Positions 16,102 through 25,840 of a stretch of DNA of 64,000 nt are shown here, one piece after another. Every line of letters begins with the position of its first letter. Position 1 is the first letter of the stretch. A program made the translations under genes and the position numbers. The notes below the pieces were generated by a model. The model made no database searches and was not told the origin of the DNA. It saw only the letters and a program-made list of their open reading frames with translations. This stretch comes from Streptomyces aurantiogriseus (GTDB lineage Bacteria; Actinomycetota; Actinomycetes; Streptomycetales; Streptomycetaceae), in the NCBI RefSeq assembly GCF_014649375.1, contig NZ_BMSX01000001.1, positions 186,001 through 250,000 on the forward strand. The letters are read 5' to 3'.

Positions 16102-18783
16102 TCAGTGATTCGGTAGTGCCTGCTCAGCCCAGATCACCTTGCCCTGGGGCGTGTACCGGGTTCCCCAGCGCTCGGTCAGCTGCGACACCAGGAACAGGCC
16201 CCGGCCACCTTCGTCGGTCGTCGCGGCATATCGCAGGTGGGGCGAGGTACTGCTGCCGTCAGCCACCTCGCAGATCAGCGTGCGGTCGCAGATCAGCCTC
16301 ATGTGGATCGGCGCGCAACCGTAGCGGACAGCGTTGGTGACGAGCTCGCTCAGCACCAGTTCCATGCTGAAGCCCAGTTCGGACAGCCCCCACTCGTCGA
16401 GCTTGTCGGTCGCCGCGGCGCGCACCCCGGCGACGGCAGCCGGATCGGGTGGCACGTCCCACTCGGCGATCCGGTCCGGCGGCAGCGCATGGGTACGGGC
16501 GATGAGCAGAGCCACGTCGTCCGTGGGGCGTTCGGGCAACAGCGATTCCAGCACGGCCTGGCAGCTCTCCTCCGGCGCGCGCTCAGGGTGACCCGCCAGG
16601 GCTTTGCGCAGGAGTTCCATTCCTTCGTCGAGGTCGCGGGTCCGGTCCTCAATGAGACCGTCGGTGTAAAGGACGAGCTGGGAGCCTTCGGCGATGTCCA
16701 GCTCAGCGGCCTGGAAGGGCATGCCGCCGAGACCCAGTGGCGGACCCGGCGGCAGGTCGGGAAACGTGACGTTTCCGTCAGGATGGACCAGCGCAGGAGC
16801 CAGGTGCCCCGCGCGTGCCATGGTGCAGCGGCGCGTCGCAGGGTCGTAGATCGCGTACAGGCAGGTGGCGCCCACGACGGCGGCGGGGCTGTCCGTGCAC
16901 GCCTCGTCCTGGTCGATGCGCCCGACCAGGTCGTCCAGATGACTCAGAAGCTCATCGGGCGGCATGTCGAGCGTGGAGAAGTTGTGCACCGCGGTCCGCA
17001 GCCGCCCCATGGTCGCAGCGGCGTGCAGGCCGTGGCCGACCACGTCACCGACGACCAGGGCCACGCGGCTGCCTGGCAGGGGAATCACATCGAACCAGTC
17101 CCCGCTCACACCCGACTGGGCCGGGAGATACCGGTAGCCGACGTCGACGGCGCTCTGCTCGGGCAGGCCTCGCGGCAGCAGGCTGCGCTGGAGGGTGACC
17201 GCCAGGGCGTGCTCGCGCGTGTACCGGCGGGCGTTGTCGATGCTGACCGCGGCACGAGCCACCAGTTCCTCCGCCAGTGAGAGCTCCTCCTGGTCGAAGG
17301 GGTCGTGCTCCTTGGAGCGCCAGAAGTTGACCATGCCCAGCACGACACCACGGGCTTGGATCGGAGCCGCTATGAGCGAATGGATGCCGTAGTCCACTAT
17401 CTGCTCGGTCCGCTCCGGGTCCTGCAGATGCCAGCCCGTCGCGGTGGACAGGTCGGCCACCAGTTCCGAGCGGCCGGTGCCGTAGCCGCGTGCTTGGGGC
17501 GTGGAGGGCAGAAAGTCGATCAGCCGGCCCTTCTCGTAGAGCGGTTGGTCGTCGCGGATACCGCATACGGCAACGCGTCGCATTCCCTTTGCCGTGGTCG
17601 CCGGTTCCTCGCCGTGCAACACGGCGTCGGCCAGGTCCACGGTGACGAAGTCGGCGAAACGAGGGACGGCGATCCGGGCGAGTTCGTCGGCCGTTTGGAT
17701 CGCGTCCAGGGTGGTGCCGATGCCCAGTCCGGCGTCGTAGAGCAGCTTCAGCCGCTCACCTGTGGTTTCGGCCTTGCCGGACACAGCCCGCAGCTCCGTG
17801 GAATCGCGCAGCGTCACAACGGTGCCCTTGGGACCTCCGTCGCAATCCGTGGGCCTCTGGTTGACCACCAGCAGCCGCGGGCCGGCCAGGTGCACCTCGT
17901 CAGTGGCCTCGCGGCCGGAGCTGAGCAACGACACCATTTCAGGTCCGAGGGTCGGTATCTGGGACACATGCTTGCCCTCTGCGTCCGGGGGCAGCTCCAG
18001 GAGTCGCCTGGCCTCGTCGTTCACCAGCAGCAATCGCCCCTCGTCATTGACAATGAGCACCCCTTCGCGCACGGAGTGCAGCACCGCGTCGTGGTGCTCA
18101 TACATGCGGGTCATCTCGTTCGGGGCCAGGCTGTGAGTCTGTCGTCGCAGCCGCCTGCCCACCATCACCGTGGCGGCGGTGGCCGCTCCGAGTGCGCCCG
18201 CTCCGGCGGTCAGGATGATCGGTATCTGCCGGTCCACCAGACTGGTCACGTTCTTGACTTTCAGCCCGGCAGAGACGAGGGCCATCACGTGGCCCTGGGT
18301 GTTCCGGATGGGCACGGTCGCCTGGACTTCTTCCCCGAGGGGGCCGTGCACGCTTTCGGTATAGACCTTCCCCGCCAGCGACGGCTCGATCTTTCCCACG
18401 AACCGCTTCCCGATCCGGTCCGGCAGGGGATGGGTGTAGCGGATCCCCTTCGTGTCCATCACCACGACGAAGTCGACGCCCGCGGACTTGCGTCCCGCCT
18501 CAGTCAGCGGCTGCAGGACTTTCGCGGGATCGGGGGCTTGCAGCGCGGACAGCACGCCTGGGGAATGCGCGAAAGTCTGCGCGACGGCTATGGATCTCCG
18601 TTTGGCCTCGGCGTTGGTGTGCCGCTGTGACTGCAGGACAAGGGAGAAGACGGCGAATGCCACGAGCAGAACCACCAGCGCCACCTGCAGGAGGAATATC
18701 TGCCCCGCGACGCTTCGCGTGTTCTTTCGCACCAGTGACCACAGCGGCGATACATGCCGAACTCGGGCAAAGCGGTCTTCCAT
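16102..18783 (-). CDS. Cache-PAS-GAF-SpoIIE phosphatase with C-terminal anti-sigma-type ATPase
   Basis: 893 residues. A TM helix near 25-50 and another near 185-205 enclose an extracellular Cache-like sensor. PAS (about 215-330) and GAF (about 345-505) domains follow. The PP2C/SpoIIE phosphatase (about 530-745) has metal-binding acids in SGDWFDVIPL, VVGDVVGHGLHAAATMGR, YTDGLIEDR and PTDDVALLIA. A HATPase_c_2 domain ends the protein, with N-box LVLSELVTNAVRYG and G-box TDEGGRGLFLVSQL. It would dephosphorylate STAS antagonists and, through the ATPase, bind or phosphorylate one, linking an external signal to an alternative sigma factor. The STAS gene at 51 kb is not a neighbour. Complete gene, monocistronic. 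Confidence 0.92.
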   Translation of the reverse strand: MEDRFARVRHVSPLWSLVRKNTRSVAGQIFLLQVALVVLLVAFAVFSLVLQSQRHTNAEAKRRSIAVAQTFAHSPGVLSALQAPDPAKVLQPLTEAGRKSAGVDFVVVMDTKGIRYTHPLPDRIGKRFVGKIEPSLAGKVYTESVHGPLGEEVQATVPIRNTQGHVMALVSAGLKVKNVTSLVDRQIPIILTAGAGALGAATAATVMVGRRLRRQTHSLAPNEMTRMYEHHDAVLHSVREGVLIVNDEGRLLLVNDEARRLLELPPDAEGKHVSQIPTLGPEMVSLLSSGREATDEVHLAGPRLLVVNQRPTDCDGGPKGTVVTLRDSTELRAVSGKAETTGERLKLLYDAGLGIGTTLDAIQTADELARIAVPRFADFVTVDLADAVLHGEEPATTAKGMRRVAVCGIRDDQPLYEKGRLIDFLPSTPQARGYGTGRSELVADLSTATGWHLQDPERTEQIVDYGIHSLIAAPIQARGVVLGMVNFWRSKEHDPFDQEELSLAEELVARAAVSIDNARRYTREHALAVTLQRSLLPRGLPEQSAVDVGYRYLPAQSGVSGDWFDVIPLPGSRVALVVGDVVGHGLHAAATMGRLRTAVHNFSTLDMPPDELLSHLDDLVGRIDQDEACTDSPAAVVGATCLYAIYDPATRRCTMARAGHLAPALVHPDGNVTFPDLPPGPPLGLGGMPFQAAELDIAEGSQLVLYTDGLIEDRTRDLDEGMELLRKALAGHPERAPEESCQAVLESLLPERPTDDVALLIARTHALPPDRIAEWDVPPDPAAVAGVRAAATDKLDEWGLSELGFSMELVLSELVTNAVRYGCAPIHMRLICDRTLICEVADGSSTSPHLRYAATTDEGGRGLFLVSQLTERWGTRYTPQGKVIWAEQALPNH

Positions 18784-18891
18784 CCGGCCTTTCTAACATT
18801 GCTCACCCCGCTCAGTCACGGGTGTGCAGGGGAGCCGTCCGTGCCCGCCGACAATCCATCGCCTCTGCCACCACATCAGTCACTACAGACG

Positions 18892-19653
18892 TCAGTCATT
18901 GCCCGTGGCGCCGACGATGGAGGCGAAGATCCTGTCCTGCGGTGTGGTCGGCACATGGAAGAAGCCGTTGTTGCGGCCCAGCCGCAGCACCGCCGCCTCG
19001 TCCGCCACAGCCTTGACGTCTCCCAGGTTGTGACTGATGAGGATCACTCCGATGTCCTGCTCACGGAGCTCGTCGACGAGGTCCAGGACATGGCTGGCCT
19101 GAGAGACGCCCAGCGCCGCGGTGGGCTCGTCCAGGAGGACGGCCTTCGGCCGGCCGAGGAGTGCGCGGGAGATCGCCACGGTCTGCCGCTGACCCGCGGA
19201 CAGTGAAGCAACCGGAGCACGCACGTCGGGGACGCGGATGCCCAGTGCGTCGAGCTGCCGTCGCGCCTCCCCACGCATGCCGCTGTTGTCCATCAACCGG
19301 AACAGGCGGCCCCGGACACCGGCGCACCGCCGCTCCCGTCCCAGGAAGAGGTTCTCGGCGACATCGAGGGCGTCGCACAGCGCCAGATTCTGGTACACGG
19401 TCGCGATGCCCAGACGCTGGGCGATCTGGGGCGTCCTGATATGGACGGCCCGGCCCTCCCACTCGATGACGCCCTTGTCGGCGGGGTCGACACCGGCGAT
19501 GACCTTGATGAGGGTGGACTTACCGGCACCGTTGTCGCCCAGTAGGGCGACAACCTCCCCCGCGCGGAGCTCCAGGTCGACGTCCTTCAGGGCTTGGACG
19601 GCGCCGAACCGCTTGGAGATTCCGCGCAGCGAAAGCAGGGGAGGCCCAGTCAC
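18892..19653 (-). CDS. Sugar ABC transporter ATP-binding protein (single domain, FrcA-like)
   Basis: 253 residues with one ABC domain: Walker A GDNGAGKSTLIK (about 37-48), Q-loop in TVYQNLALCDALDV, signature LSAGQRQTVAISRAL, Walker B AVLLDEPTAALG and the switch His in ILISHNLGDV. Ribose-type ATPases usually have two ABC domains; single-domain forms like this occur in fructose/xylose-type importers (FrcA). It is transcribed away from the binding-protein and permease genes on the other side of a 350-bp control region, an unusual split. It should energise import by the permease at 21085. Confidence 0.88.
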   Translation of the reverse strand: MTGPPLLSLRGISKRFGAVQALKDVDLELRAGEVVALLGDNGAGKSTLIKVIAGVDPADKGVIEWEGRAVHIRTPQIAQRLGIATVYQNLALCDALDVAENLFLGRERRCAGVRGRLFRLMDNSGMRGEARRQLDALGIRVPDVRAPVASLSAGQRQTVAISRALLGRPKAVLLDEPTAALGVSQASHVLDLVDELREQDIGVILISHNLGDVKAVADEAAVLRLGRNNGFFHVPTTPQDRIFASIVGATGND

Positions 19654-20003
19654 GCGAATCTCACCTTCTCCTCCCGATCACGGGTGCCGCCGCACCGCCT
19701 CGGTGGAGCCCTGATCACAGGCGAGTCCGGTACCCCATGACAGGATCAGGACCTTCCCTGGCAGATCACCATCTTTCGCCCCTCGTGGCACGGCCGCAAC
19801 CTTCAGCCCGGTGCCGGCGCCGGTGCCGGTGCGGCCGGGCGCGGCACAGCGTGCCTCGACGACAGTGCGCCACGCCGCGGGCCGCTGAGGCCGTTGAAGA
19901 GGAGATTGAAGGGCAAAATGCCATATTCATTAACAATCTGGACACATATGTGAGGTACGGGGGCTTCCACGACGTTGGACCCTGCCGGAGGAGGGTGTCA
20001 CCG
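19654..20003. promoter_or_regulatory. Divergent control region of the sugar importer
   Basis: 350 bp separate the ATPase gene from the binding-protein gene. Bases 19910-19960 are unusually AT-rich for this genome. A perfect 10-bp palindrome, CACATATGTG, lies at 19943-19952 and could be a LacI/ROK-type operator. The binding-protein start at 20004 is preceded by GGAGGAGGG. Promoter positions are inferred. Confidence 0.5.
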
Positions 20004-21044
20004 ATGGCACACCGTCACACCGTCCGCAAGCGCAGCCGGCCACGGCGCCCCCGGCAGGGGGCCGCGGTCCTCTTGGTGGGCACGTTGCTGCTCGGCGCCG
20101 CCGCCTGCGGCGGGAGTCAGGACTCCACGGGGGGTGGCGGGACACGGAAGGTCACGATCGGTCTGGTGACCAAGACCGAGACCAATCCGTTCTTCGTGAC
20201 CATGCGCAAGGCCGCCGCGGACGCGGCGAAGAAGAACGGCGCCGAGCTCATCGCCCTGGCCGGCAGGTTCGACGGCGACAACGAGGGCCAGGTCGCCGCG
20301 ATGGAGAGCCTCATCGCCCGCGACGTGCAGGGAATCCTGATCACGCCGTCGAACACGACGGGGGTCCTGGGCGCCATCGCGGAAGCCCGGCGGCAGGGCA
20401 TCCTGGTGATCGCGCTGGACAGTGCCACGGACCCGGAAGACGCCGTGGACGCCACGTACGCGACCGACAACTTCAAGGCGGGACGCCTCCAGGGCGCCTA
20501 CGTCAGGGCCGTGCTCGCCGACCGGCCCCCCGAACTGATCATGCTGGACGGTACGCAAGGGTCCTCGGTCAGTCAGCAGCGCCACGACGGGTTCCTCAGA
20601 GGGTTCGGGATCAAGGACGACTCACCGGTCATCCGCGGGCGGGCGAACACCAACGGCGACCGCAACCGGGCGCAGACCGCGACGGAGAACCTGCTGCAGC
20701 GCACGACCGACGTGAACTCGGTCTACACCATCAACGAACCGGTGGCCGACGGCGCCTCCGCTGCCATCGCCGCACGCGGCCTCACCCGGCAGGTGACCAT
20801 CGGCACCATCGACGGCGGATGCGACGGCGTACGGGCCGTCAGATCCGGCCACTACGCGGCCACCGTCATGCAGTTCCCGGTCAGGATGGCCGACCGGGGT
20901 GTGGCCGCGGTCATCGAGTTCACCAAGAGCGGGAGGAAACCGTCCGGCTTCACGGACACGGGCACGGAACTCATCACCGACAAGCCGGTGCAGGGACTGG
21001 CGTCCCAGAACACGGACTGGGGACTCCAGCACTGCTGGGGATGA
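20004..21044 (+). CDS. Sugar ABC transporter substrate-binding lipoprotein (Peripla_BP_4, FrcB/RbsB-like)
   Basis: 346 residues. A basic N-terminus and hydrophobic core end in the lipobox LLLGAAAC. The mature protein begins TRKVTIGLVTKTETNPFFVTM, typical of periplasmic-binding-protein type 4 for pentoses or fructose. Further family features are NEGQVAAMESLIARDVQGIL, VIALDSATDPEDAVDATYAT and NEPVADGASAAIAARG. It captures a sugar and hands it to the permease encoded 40 bp downstream. ATG 20004 was chosen for its ribosome-binding site and signal peptide. The sugar is not determined. Confidence 0.92.
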   Translation: MAHRHTVRKRSRPRRPRQGAAVLLVGTLLLGAAACGGSQDSTGGGGTRKVTIGLVTKTETNPFFVTMRKAAADAAKKNGAELIALAGRFDGDNEGQVAAMESLIARDVQGILITPSNTTGVLGAIAEARRQGILVIALDSATDPEDAVDATYATDNFKAGRLQGAYVRAVLADRPPELIMLDGTQGSSVSQQRHDGFLRGFGIKDDSPVIRGRANTNGDRNRAQTATENLLQRTTDVNSVYTINEPVADGASAAIAARGLTRQVTIGTIDGGCDGVRAVRSGHYAATVMQFPVRMADRGVAAVIEFTKSGRKPSGFTDTGTELITDKPVQGLASQNTDWGLQHCWG

Positions 21045-21084
21045 GCTTCGGGCGCCGACCCGTGGAAGGGACCAGTAAAGGATC

Positions 21085-22098
21085 ATGAGATCTCCCGTCA
21101 CCACCAGCCCCGCGGCCGGGAGCGAGCCGGACGCTCCGCTGCGGCAGGCGTTGCGGTACGCGCTGCGCACGCCGACGGCCGGCCCCCTGGCCGCCCTGGC
21201 CGGCGCCGTACTGGTCTTCTCGCTCACGACGGACACGTTCTTGACGCCGGGAAACCTCTCCCTGGTGCTGCAGCAGACCATCGTGATCGGCATTCTGGCG
21301 CTGGGACAGTCCCTGATCATCCTCACCGCGGGCATCGACCTGTCGAACGGGGCCATCGCGGTCCTCGGCACGATCGTGATGGCCAAGCTCGTCTTCGAGG
21401 GAGGCAGCCCCGCGGCGGCGCTGCTGCTCGGCCTGGTCGTGGCGACCTTCCTCGGGCTCGTCAACGGCCTGCTCGTGGCCCGGCTGGGCCTGCCCTCCTT
21501 CATCGTGACCCTGGGCGCACTGACCGTCGTCTACGCCGCGGGCAGGCTCTACTCCGATTCCCGCAGCTATCCGGTGACCAGCGATCTGCTCGTCTTCTGG
21601 GGGCAAGGCGTCCACGTCGGCGGCGCACTCGTCACGTGGGGAACGTTCCTGCTGTTGGGTCTGTACGCGTTCTTCTGGTACGTGCTCACCAGGACGAGCT
21701 GGGGCCGGCACATCTACGCCGTCGGCAACGCACCCGAGGCCGCCCGCCTGACCGGCATCAACGTGCGGCGCACGGTCCTGTCGGTCTACGTCACCGCCGG
21801 TCTCCTCTACGGGATCGCCGCCTGGCAGGCCCTCGGCCGCATCCCCAATGCCGACCCCAACTCCTACCAGACGGCGAACCTGGAGACCATCACCGCTGTC
21901 GTCATCGGCGGGACCAGCCTCTTCGGCGGCCGGGGAAGCGTGGTCGGAACGCTGATCGGAGCGCTCATCGTCAACGTGCTCCGCTCCGGCCTCACCCAGG
22001 CGGGCATCGACAGCCTCTACCAGGACGTCGCGACCGGGACCCTCGTCGTCGTCGCGGTCGGCGTCGACAAGGTCCTGCGCAGAGGTGGCGCACGCTGA
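21085..22098 (+). CDS. Sugar ABC transporter permease (RbsC/FrcC-like)
   Basis: 337 residues with eight to ten hydrophobic helices. The N-terminus is a polar tail of about 30 residues. Family signatures are LALGQSLIILTAGIDLSNGA (helices 2-3) and the EAA-like loop with GNAPEAARLTGINVRRTVLS. The C-terminal part GTSLFGGRGSVVGTLIGALI is also typical. It forms the channel for the sugar bound by the upstream lipoprotein and pairs with the divergent ATPase at 18892. Start ATG follows AAAGGA. Complete length. Confidence 0.92.
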   Translation: MRSPVTTSPAAGSEPDAPLRQALRYALRTPTAGPLAALAGAVLVFSLTTDTFLTPGNLSLVLQQTIVIGILALGQSLIILTAGIDLSNGAIAVLGTIVMAKLVFEGGSPAAALLLGLVVATFLGLVNGLLVARLGLPSFIVTLGALTVVYAAGRLYSDSRSYPVTSDLLVFWGQGVHVGGALVTWGTFLLLGLYAFFWYVLTRTSWGRHIYAVGNAPEAARLTGINVRRTVLSVYVTAGLLYGIAAWQALGRIPNADPNSYQTANLETITAVVIGGTSLFGGRGSVVGTLIGALIVNVLRSGLTQAGIDSLYQDVATGTLVVVAVGVDKVLRRGGAR

Positions 22099-22377
22099 TA
22101 CCGACGCACGCACGCCCACCTGGTGGGCAGGATGATCAGCCAAAGCGTGTGGTGAGGGTGCCTCGACGCGCGTGTCCGCCACCCCCACCGGCGCAGTCGT
22201 GCACCGGGCCCCACCGGCGTGGACGCCTTCCGGTGCCCGCCGCTTCCCCCGTGGCGGGTGAGGCGCCGGGCGGGTGCTTCGGGTGCGATGGGGGTGGCGG
22301 CCGGGCGTGCCCCGGCCGCTGCCCGGCCGACTCCACCGGCGTCCCCGGGCCAGGGCCGAGTCGGCGAGGTGGACACC

Positions 22378-24021
22378 GTGAAGCACTGGCGGGCTCTGAT
22401 CGTCCTGGGTACGGCCCAGTTCCTGATGGTTCTGGACACCTCCGTCATGAACGTCTCCATCAGTCAGCTGGTCGAGGACTTCGACACGGAGGTCACCGCC
22501 ATCCAGGCCGTCATCACGCTGTACGCGCTGGTCATGGCCGCGTTCATGATCATCGGTGGCAGGTTCGGGGACATCCTGGGACGTCGCCGTATGTTCCTCC
22601 TCGGCCTCGTCGTCTACGGCGTGGGGTCCGCCCTGACCGCCGTGGCCCCCACCCTGTGGGTCCTCGCGCTGGGCTGGTCCGTCATCGAAGGACTCGGAGC
22701 CGCCATGGTGCTGCCGGCCATGGCCGCCCTCGTCGCGGAGTCGTACCGGGGGCGGGACCGGGCCGTCGCCTACGGCGTCATCGGCGGGCTCGCCGGCGCC
22801 GGCATCGCGGTCGGTCCGCTGCTGGGCGGCTGGGTGACGACGTACCTCACCTGGCGGCTGGTCTTCGCCGGTGAGGTCGTGGTCGTCGTGGCCGTCCTGT
22901 GCTGCCACCGAGTGATCGCGAAGTCCCCCCGGACCGGCCCCCGCCCCCGGCTGGACGGCGTCGGAGCCGTCCTCTCGGCGGCCGGGCTGGGGCTGGGCGT
23001 GCTCGGGGTGCTGCAGAGCAGCACCTGGGGATGGGTGCAGCCCCGCAACCCTCCCTTCACCGTCCTGGGCTTCGCCCCGACGCTGTTCGTCATCGGAGCC
23101 GGGGTGGCCGTCCTGGCCGTGTTCCGGCACTGGGAGCGGCGGCGGGACGACCGGGGCGCCGATCCCCTCGTCCACCTGTCGCTGCTGAGCAGGCCCGTGC
23201 TGCGATCGGGACTGATGACGCTGCTGAGCCAGAACCTCATCCTGCTCGGACTCTTCTTCACCATCCCGCTGTACTTGCAGGTGGTGCAGGGGCTCGACGC
23301 GTTCGAGACGGGGCTGCGCCTGCTCCCGGTGTCCGTCACCATGCTCGTGACCTCCCTCAGCGCGTCCTCGCTGGGGAGGGTGGTGGGGCCGCGCCGGGTG
23401 GTCCGGGTGGCCCTGGCGACTCTGGCGGCGGCCATCGTGTGGCTGCTCGCCACCATCGACCCGGTCCTCGACGACGCGCAGTTCGCCGGGGCCATGGCCC
23501 TGCTGGGCGTGGGCGTCGGCCTGCTCGCCTCGCAGCTGGGCAACGTCGTCCAGTCCAGCGCCGCCGAGGAGGAACGCAGTGAGGTCGGCGGGCTCCAGTT
23601 CACGGCACAGAACCTGGGCTCCGCGCTGGGGACCGCGCTCATCGGGTCGATCCTCATCGGCGCGCTGGCCCACGCCTTCACCACGCAGGTGGCGGACGAC
23701 CCACGGCTGTCGGAGGAGACCCGTACGCAGGCCGGTGTCGCTCTCGAAGCCGGGGTCACCTTCGTGGCCACCGAGCAGGTGCGCTCGGCGGCCGAGCGGG
23801 CCGGGCTGCCCCCGTCCGAGGTCGACGCCGTCACGGACTCGTACGCCGCGGCGCAGCTCGACGGTCTGAAGGCGGCGATCCTCGCCACCGGCGGCATCGC
23901 TCTCGCCAGTTTCCTGGTCACACCGCACCTGCCGACCGGCCGGGAGAGCCGCCCGCGGCAGCCGAACGCCGATGCTCCGCCCGGAGCGAGCGGACAGAAG
24001 CACATCGGATCGAAGCGCTGA
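22378..24021 (+). CDS. MFS drug exporter, DHA2 (14-TM, EmrB/QacA-like)
   Basis: 547 residues with about 14 helices. Motifs include the D1 region LDTSVMNVSISQLVEDF, motif A GGRFGDILGRRRMFLLG and motif C-like GLAGAGIAVGPLLGGWVTTY. A large polar loop precedes a C-terminal hydrophilic tail. The family exports amphipathic drugs or dyes by proton antiport. GTG 22378 follows GAGG by eight bases; a GTG nine bases earlier is possible. The upstream frame has a different composition and is not coding. It may form an operon with the small membrane gene 18 bp downstream. Confidence 0.9.
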   Translation: MKHWRALIVLGTAQFLMVLDTSVMNVSISQLVEDFDTEVTAIQAVITLYALVMAAFMIIGGRFGDILGRRRMFLLGLVVYGVGSALTAVAPTLWVLALGWSVIEGLGAAMVLPAMAALVAESYRGRDRAVAYGVIGGLAGAGIAVGPLLGGWVTTYLTWRLVFAGEVVVVVAVLCCHRVIAKSPRTGPRPRLDGVGAVLSAAGLGLGVLGVLQSSTWGWVQPRNPPFTVLGFAPTLFVIGAGVAVLAVFRHWERRRDDRGADPLVHLSLLSRPVLRSGLMTLLSQNLILLGLFFTIPLYLQVVQGLDAFETGLRLLPVSVTMLVTSLSASSLGRVVGPRRVVRVALATLAAAIVWLLATIDPVLDDAQFAGAMALLGVGVGLLASQLGNVVQSSAAEEERSEVGGLQFTAQNLGSALGTALIGSILIGALAHAFTTQVADDPRLSEETRTQAGVALEAGVTFVATEQVRSAAERAGLPPSEVDAVTDSYAAAQLDGLKAAILATGGIALASFLVTPHLPTGRESRPRQPNADAPPGASGQKHIGSKR

Positions 24022-24039
24022 GCGCGGAGGGAGGCACCG

Positions 24040-24567
24040 GTGTTCAGGACCCACCCCGCCACAGCCTCGGCGCGCAGTGCCGAACGCCGGGCCCGCCGGG
24101 CCCATGCGGACTACACGGGCGGCGTCTACGGATCCATGCTCGCCGCCTCCGTGGTGATCGGTGCCGGCACTCTCGGGGACTTCCCGCGCGCTGAGCTGGT
24201 GCTGCTGTTGTTGCTCACCGGCGCGGTGTTCTGGATCGCGCACGTGCACGCCCATCTGTTCGGAGCGCGTCTGGCACAACAGGCCCTGGACCGCCGGGTC
24301 GTGCTGCACGTGTGCCGGGACGAGTGGCCGATCGTCAAGGCCGCCGTGCCGCCGGCCGCCGCGGTGGCCGTCAGCCCGCTCCTGGGCCTGGACGTGCAGG
24401 GCACCCTCTGGCTGGCGCTGTCCGTCGCCGTGGCCGGGCAGGTGGGCTGGTCCGCGGCCGCGGCTCGCCACGCCGGTGCCTCCTGGCGTCTCGTGGCCGC
24501 CACCGCCTCGGTCAATCTGCTGCTCGGTCTGCTGATCATCTCCTTCAAGATCATCCTGAAGCACTGA
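24040..24567 (+). CDS. Hypothetical membrane protein
   Basis: 175 residues from GTG 24040, with GGAGGG just upstream. An Arg/Ala-rich N-terminus (about 25 residues) is followed by hydrophobic segments near 30-48, 52-70, 105-140 and 150-172, suggesting four helices. No named domain recognised. Its position right after the DHA2 exporter suggests co-transcription. It may assist the exporter or be a general small integral membrane protein. Confidence 0.75.
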   Translation: MFRTHPATASARSAERRARRAHADYTGGVYGSMLAASVVIGAGTLGDFPRAELVLLLLLTGAVFWIAHVHAHLFGARLAQQALDRRVVLHVCRDEWPIVKAAVPPAAAVAVSPLLGLDVQGTLWLALSVAVAGQVGWSAAAARHAGASWRLVAATASVNLLLGLLIISFKIILKH

Positions 24568-24698
24568 CCCGGGTCAGCCGTCCGTGTGCCGGGCGACGGG
24601 TCACCTGTACCGGGTGAGGCCCGGTGAGGCGCCGAGACGGACCATCGCAGAGAAAGGCGCCGTCCACCTGTCCCCAGGTCCTCGTGGGAGAACAGCTC

Positions 24699-24896
24699 AT
24701 GCGCTACGAGATCCGCGTCGACGGGCACCTGTCGGAAACGCTGGCCGAGGCATTCCCGGAACTGGGTCACGTGGTGATGTCCGGCCAGACCGTCCTGTAC
24801 GGCCCTGTCGTGGACGAGGCGCACCTGTACGGGCTGCTGGCGCGCTGCCAGTCGCTGGGACTGCGCGTCGTGGAGATGCGACAGCTGCCGGAGTGA
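24699..24896 (+). CDS. Small hypothetical protein
   Basis: 65 residues: MRYEIRVDGHLSETLAEAFP then LGHVVMSGQTVLYGPVVDEA and a C-terminal LLARCQSLGLRVVEMRQLPE. The alternating pattern and a GGGAG ribosome-binding site nine bases upstream support a real gene. It resembles small actinobacterial proteins encoded beside membrane stress genes, but I cannot assign a function. Likely cytosolic, compact alpha/beta fold. Confidence 0.68.
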   Translation: MRYEIRVDGHLSETLAEAFPELGHVVMSGQTVLYGPVVDEAHLYGLLARCQSLGLRVVEMRQLPE

Positions 24897-25150
24897 TCGG
24901 GTCGGCCCGCGAGTGGCGGTCCACGCACCGGGCCGATGCGCGGTCCGTGGTCCCGCACCGAACGCCGGCACTACCTCGGGACGGGTCACTGCGCCCCGTC
25001 TCGCGACGCGCGGGACGGGCGGATCACCCATCGTGGGTGGCCCGGTGGTCCGCGGCGCGCGGGACGCTGAAGCGGTCAGGTCCCCGCGCACCGCCCCGCC
25101 GGCACCCGTCGGCGGTCCGGTCGCATCGCTCGATCAGGCGAGGAGGAGCC

Positions 25151-25840
25151 ATGACCATGTCGCGTGGTCCGGAACCGCCTACCGGACCGGAACACGTGCC
25201 CGGCGGGGCTGCCCCCGGCCCGGTGGGCGACCAGGCCGGCCTCGGCCCAGTGGGCGACCCCGCGGACGTACTGGCGCGTCTCGGCCGTTCATGGACCTGG
25301 ATCCTGGGCTCGGCGGTCGCCACGCTGGTGCCGGGCGTCCTGGTACTGGTCTGGCCGGACCAGACCCTGCACGTCCTGGCGGTCCTCGTCGGCCTGTACC
25401 TGCTGGTGAACGGGGCGTTCCGGTTCGTGGCCGTCTTCGCCGGGGAGGACCACGGTGAACGGCTCGCGGGCTTGCTCCTGGCCGTGCTGTACATCCTGGC
25501 GGGGGTGCTGTGCCTGCGGAACCCGCTGCAGACCATCGCCGCGCTCTCACTGATCGTCGGGCTCGTCTGGCTCGTGTCCGGCATCCTCACCCTCCACACG
25601 GCCATCGCCGCCAAGGAACTGCCACACCGTGGCGTCGTTCTGGCCGTCGCCGTGCTCGGCATCGTCGCGGGAGTGGTGGTGCTCGCCCTGCCGACGGAAT
25701 CGGCCCGTGCCCTGACCCGGCTGCTCGGCCTGTGGCTCGTCCTGCTCGGCCTGGCCGAGGTGGCCGTGGCGCTCGCGTGGCGGGCCGCCCTCCGAAGGAG
25801 GCACATCACGGGCCCGGAGAGTCCCGCCGCGACGGTCTGA
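25151..25840 (+). CDS. HdeD/DUF308-family membrane protein
   Basis: 229 residues. A Pro/Gly-rich N-terminal tail of about 40 residues leads to six hydrophobic helices arranged as repeated two-helix units: ILGSAVATLVPGVLVLVWPD with VLVGLYLLVNGAFRFVAVFA, then LLAVLYILAGVLCLRNPLQT with LIVGLVWLVSGILTL. This internal repeat is the DUF308/HdeD signature. HdeD is linked to acid resistance in enterobacteria; the actinobacterial role is unclear. AGGAGGAG precedes the ATG. Confidence 0.85.
   Translation: MTMSRGPEPPTGPEHVPGGAAPGPVGDQAGLGPVGDPADVLARLGRSWTWILGSAVATLVPGVLVLVWPDQTLHVLAVLVGLYLLVNGAFRFVAVFAGEDHGERLAGLLLAVLYILAGVLCLRNPLQTIAALSLIVGLVWLVSGILTLHTAIAAKELPHRGVVLAVAVLGIVAGVVVLALPTESARALTRLLGLWLVLLGLAEVAVALAWRAALRRRHITGPESPAATV

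Noticed and set aside
20974..24564. A 1196-residue reverse-strand open frame across the sugar permease and DHA2 exporter genes
   Set aside because: Composition is Gly/Asp/His/Gln-rich without domains; it is the antisense shadow of real forward genes with clear motifs.
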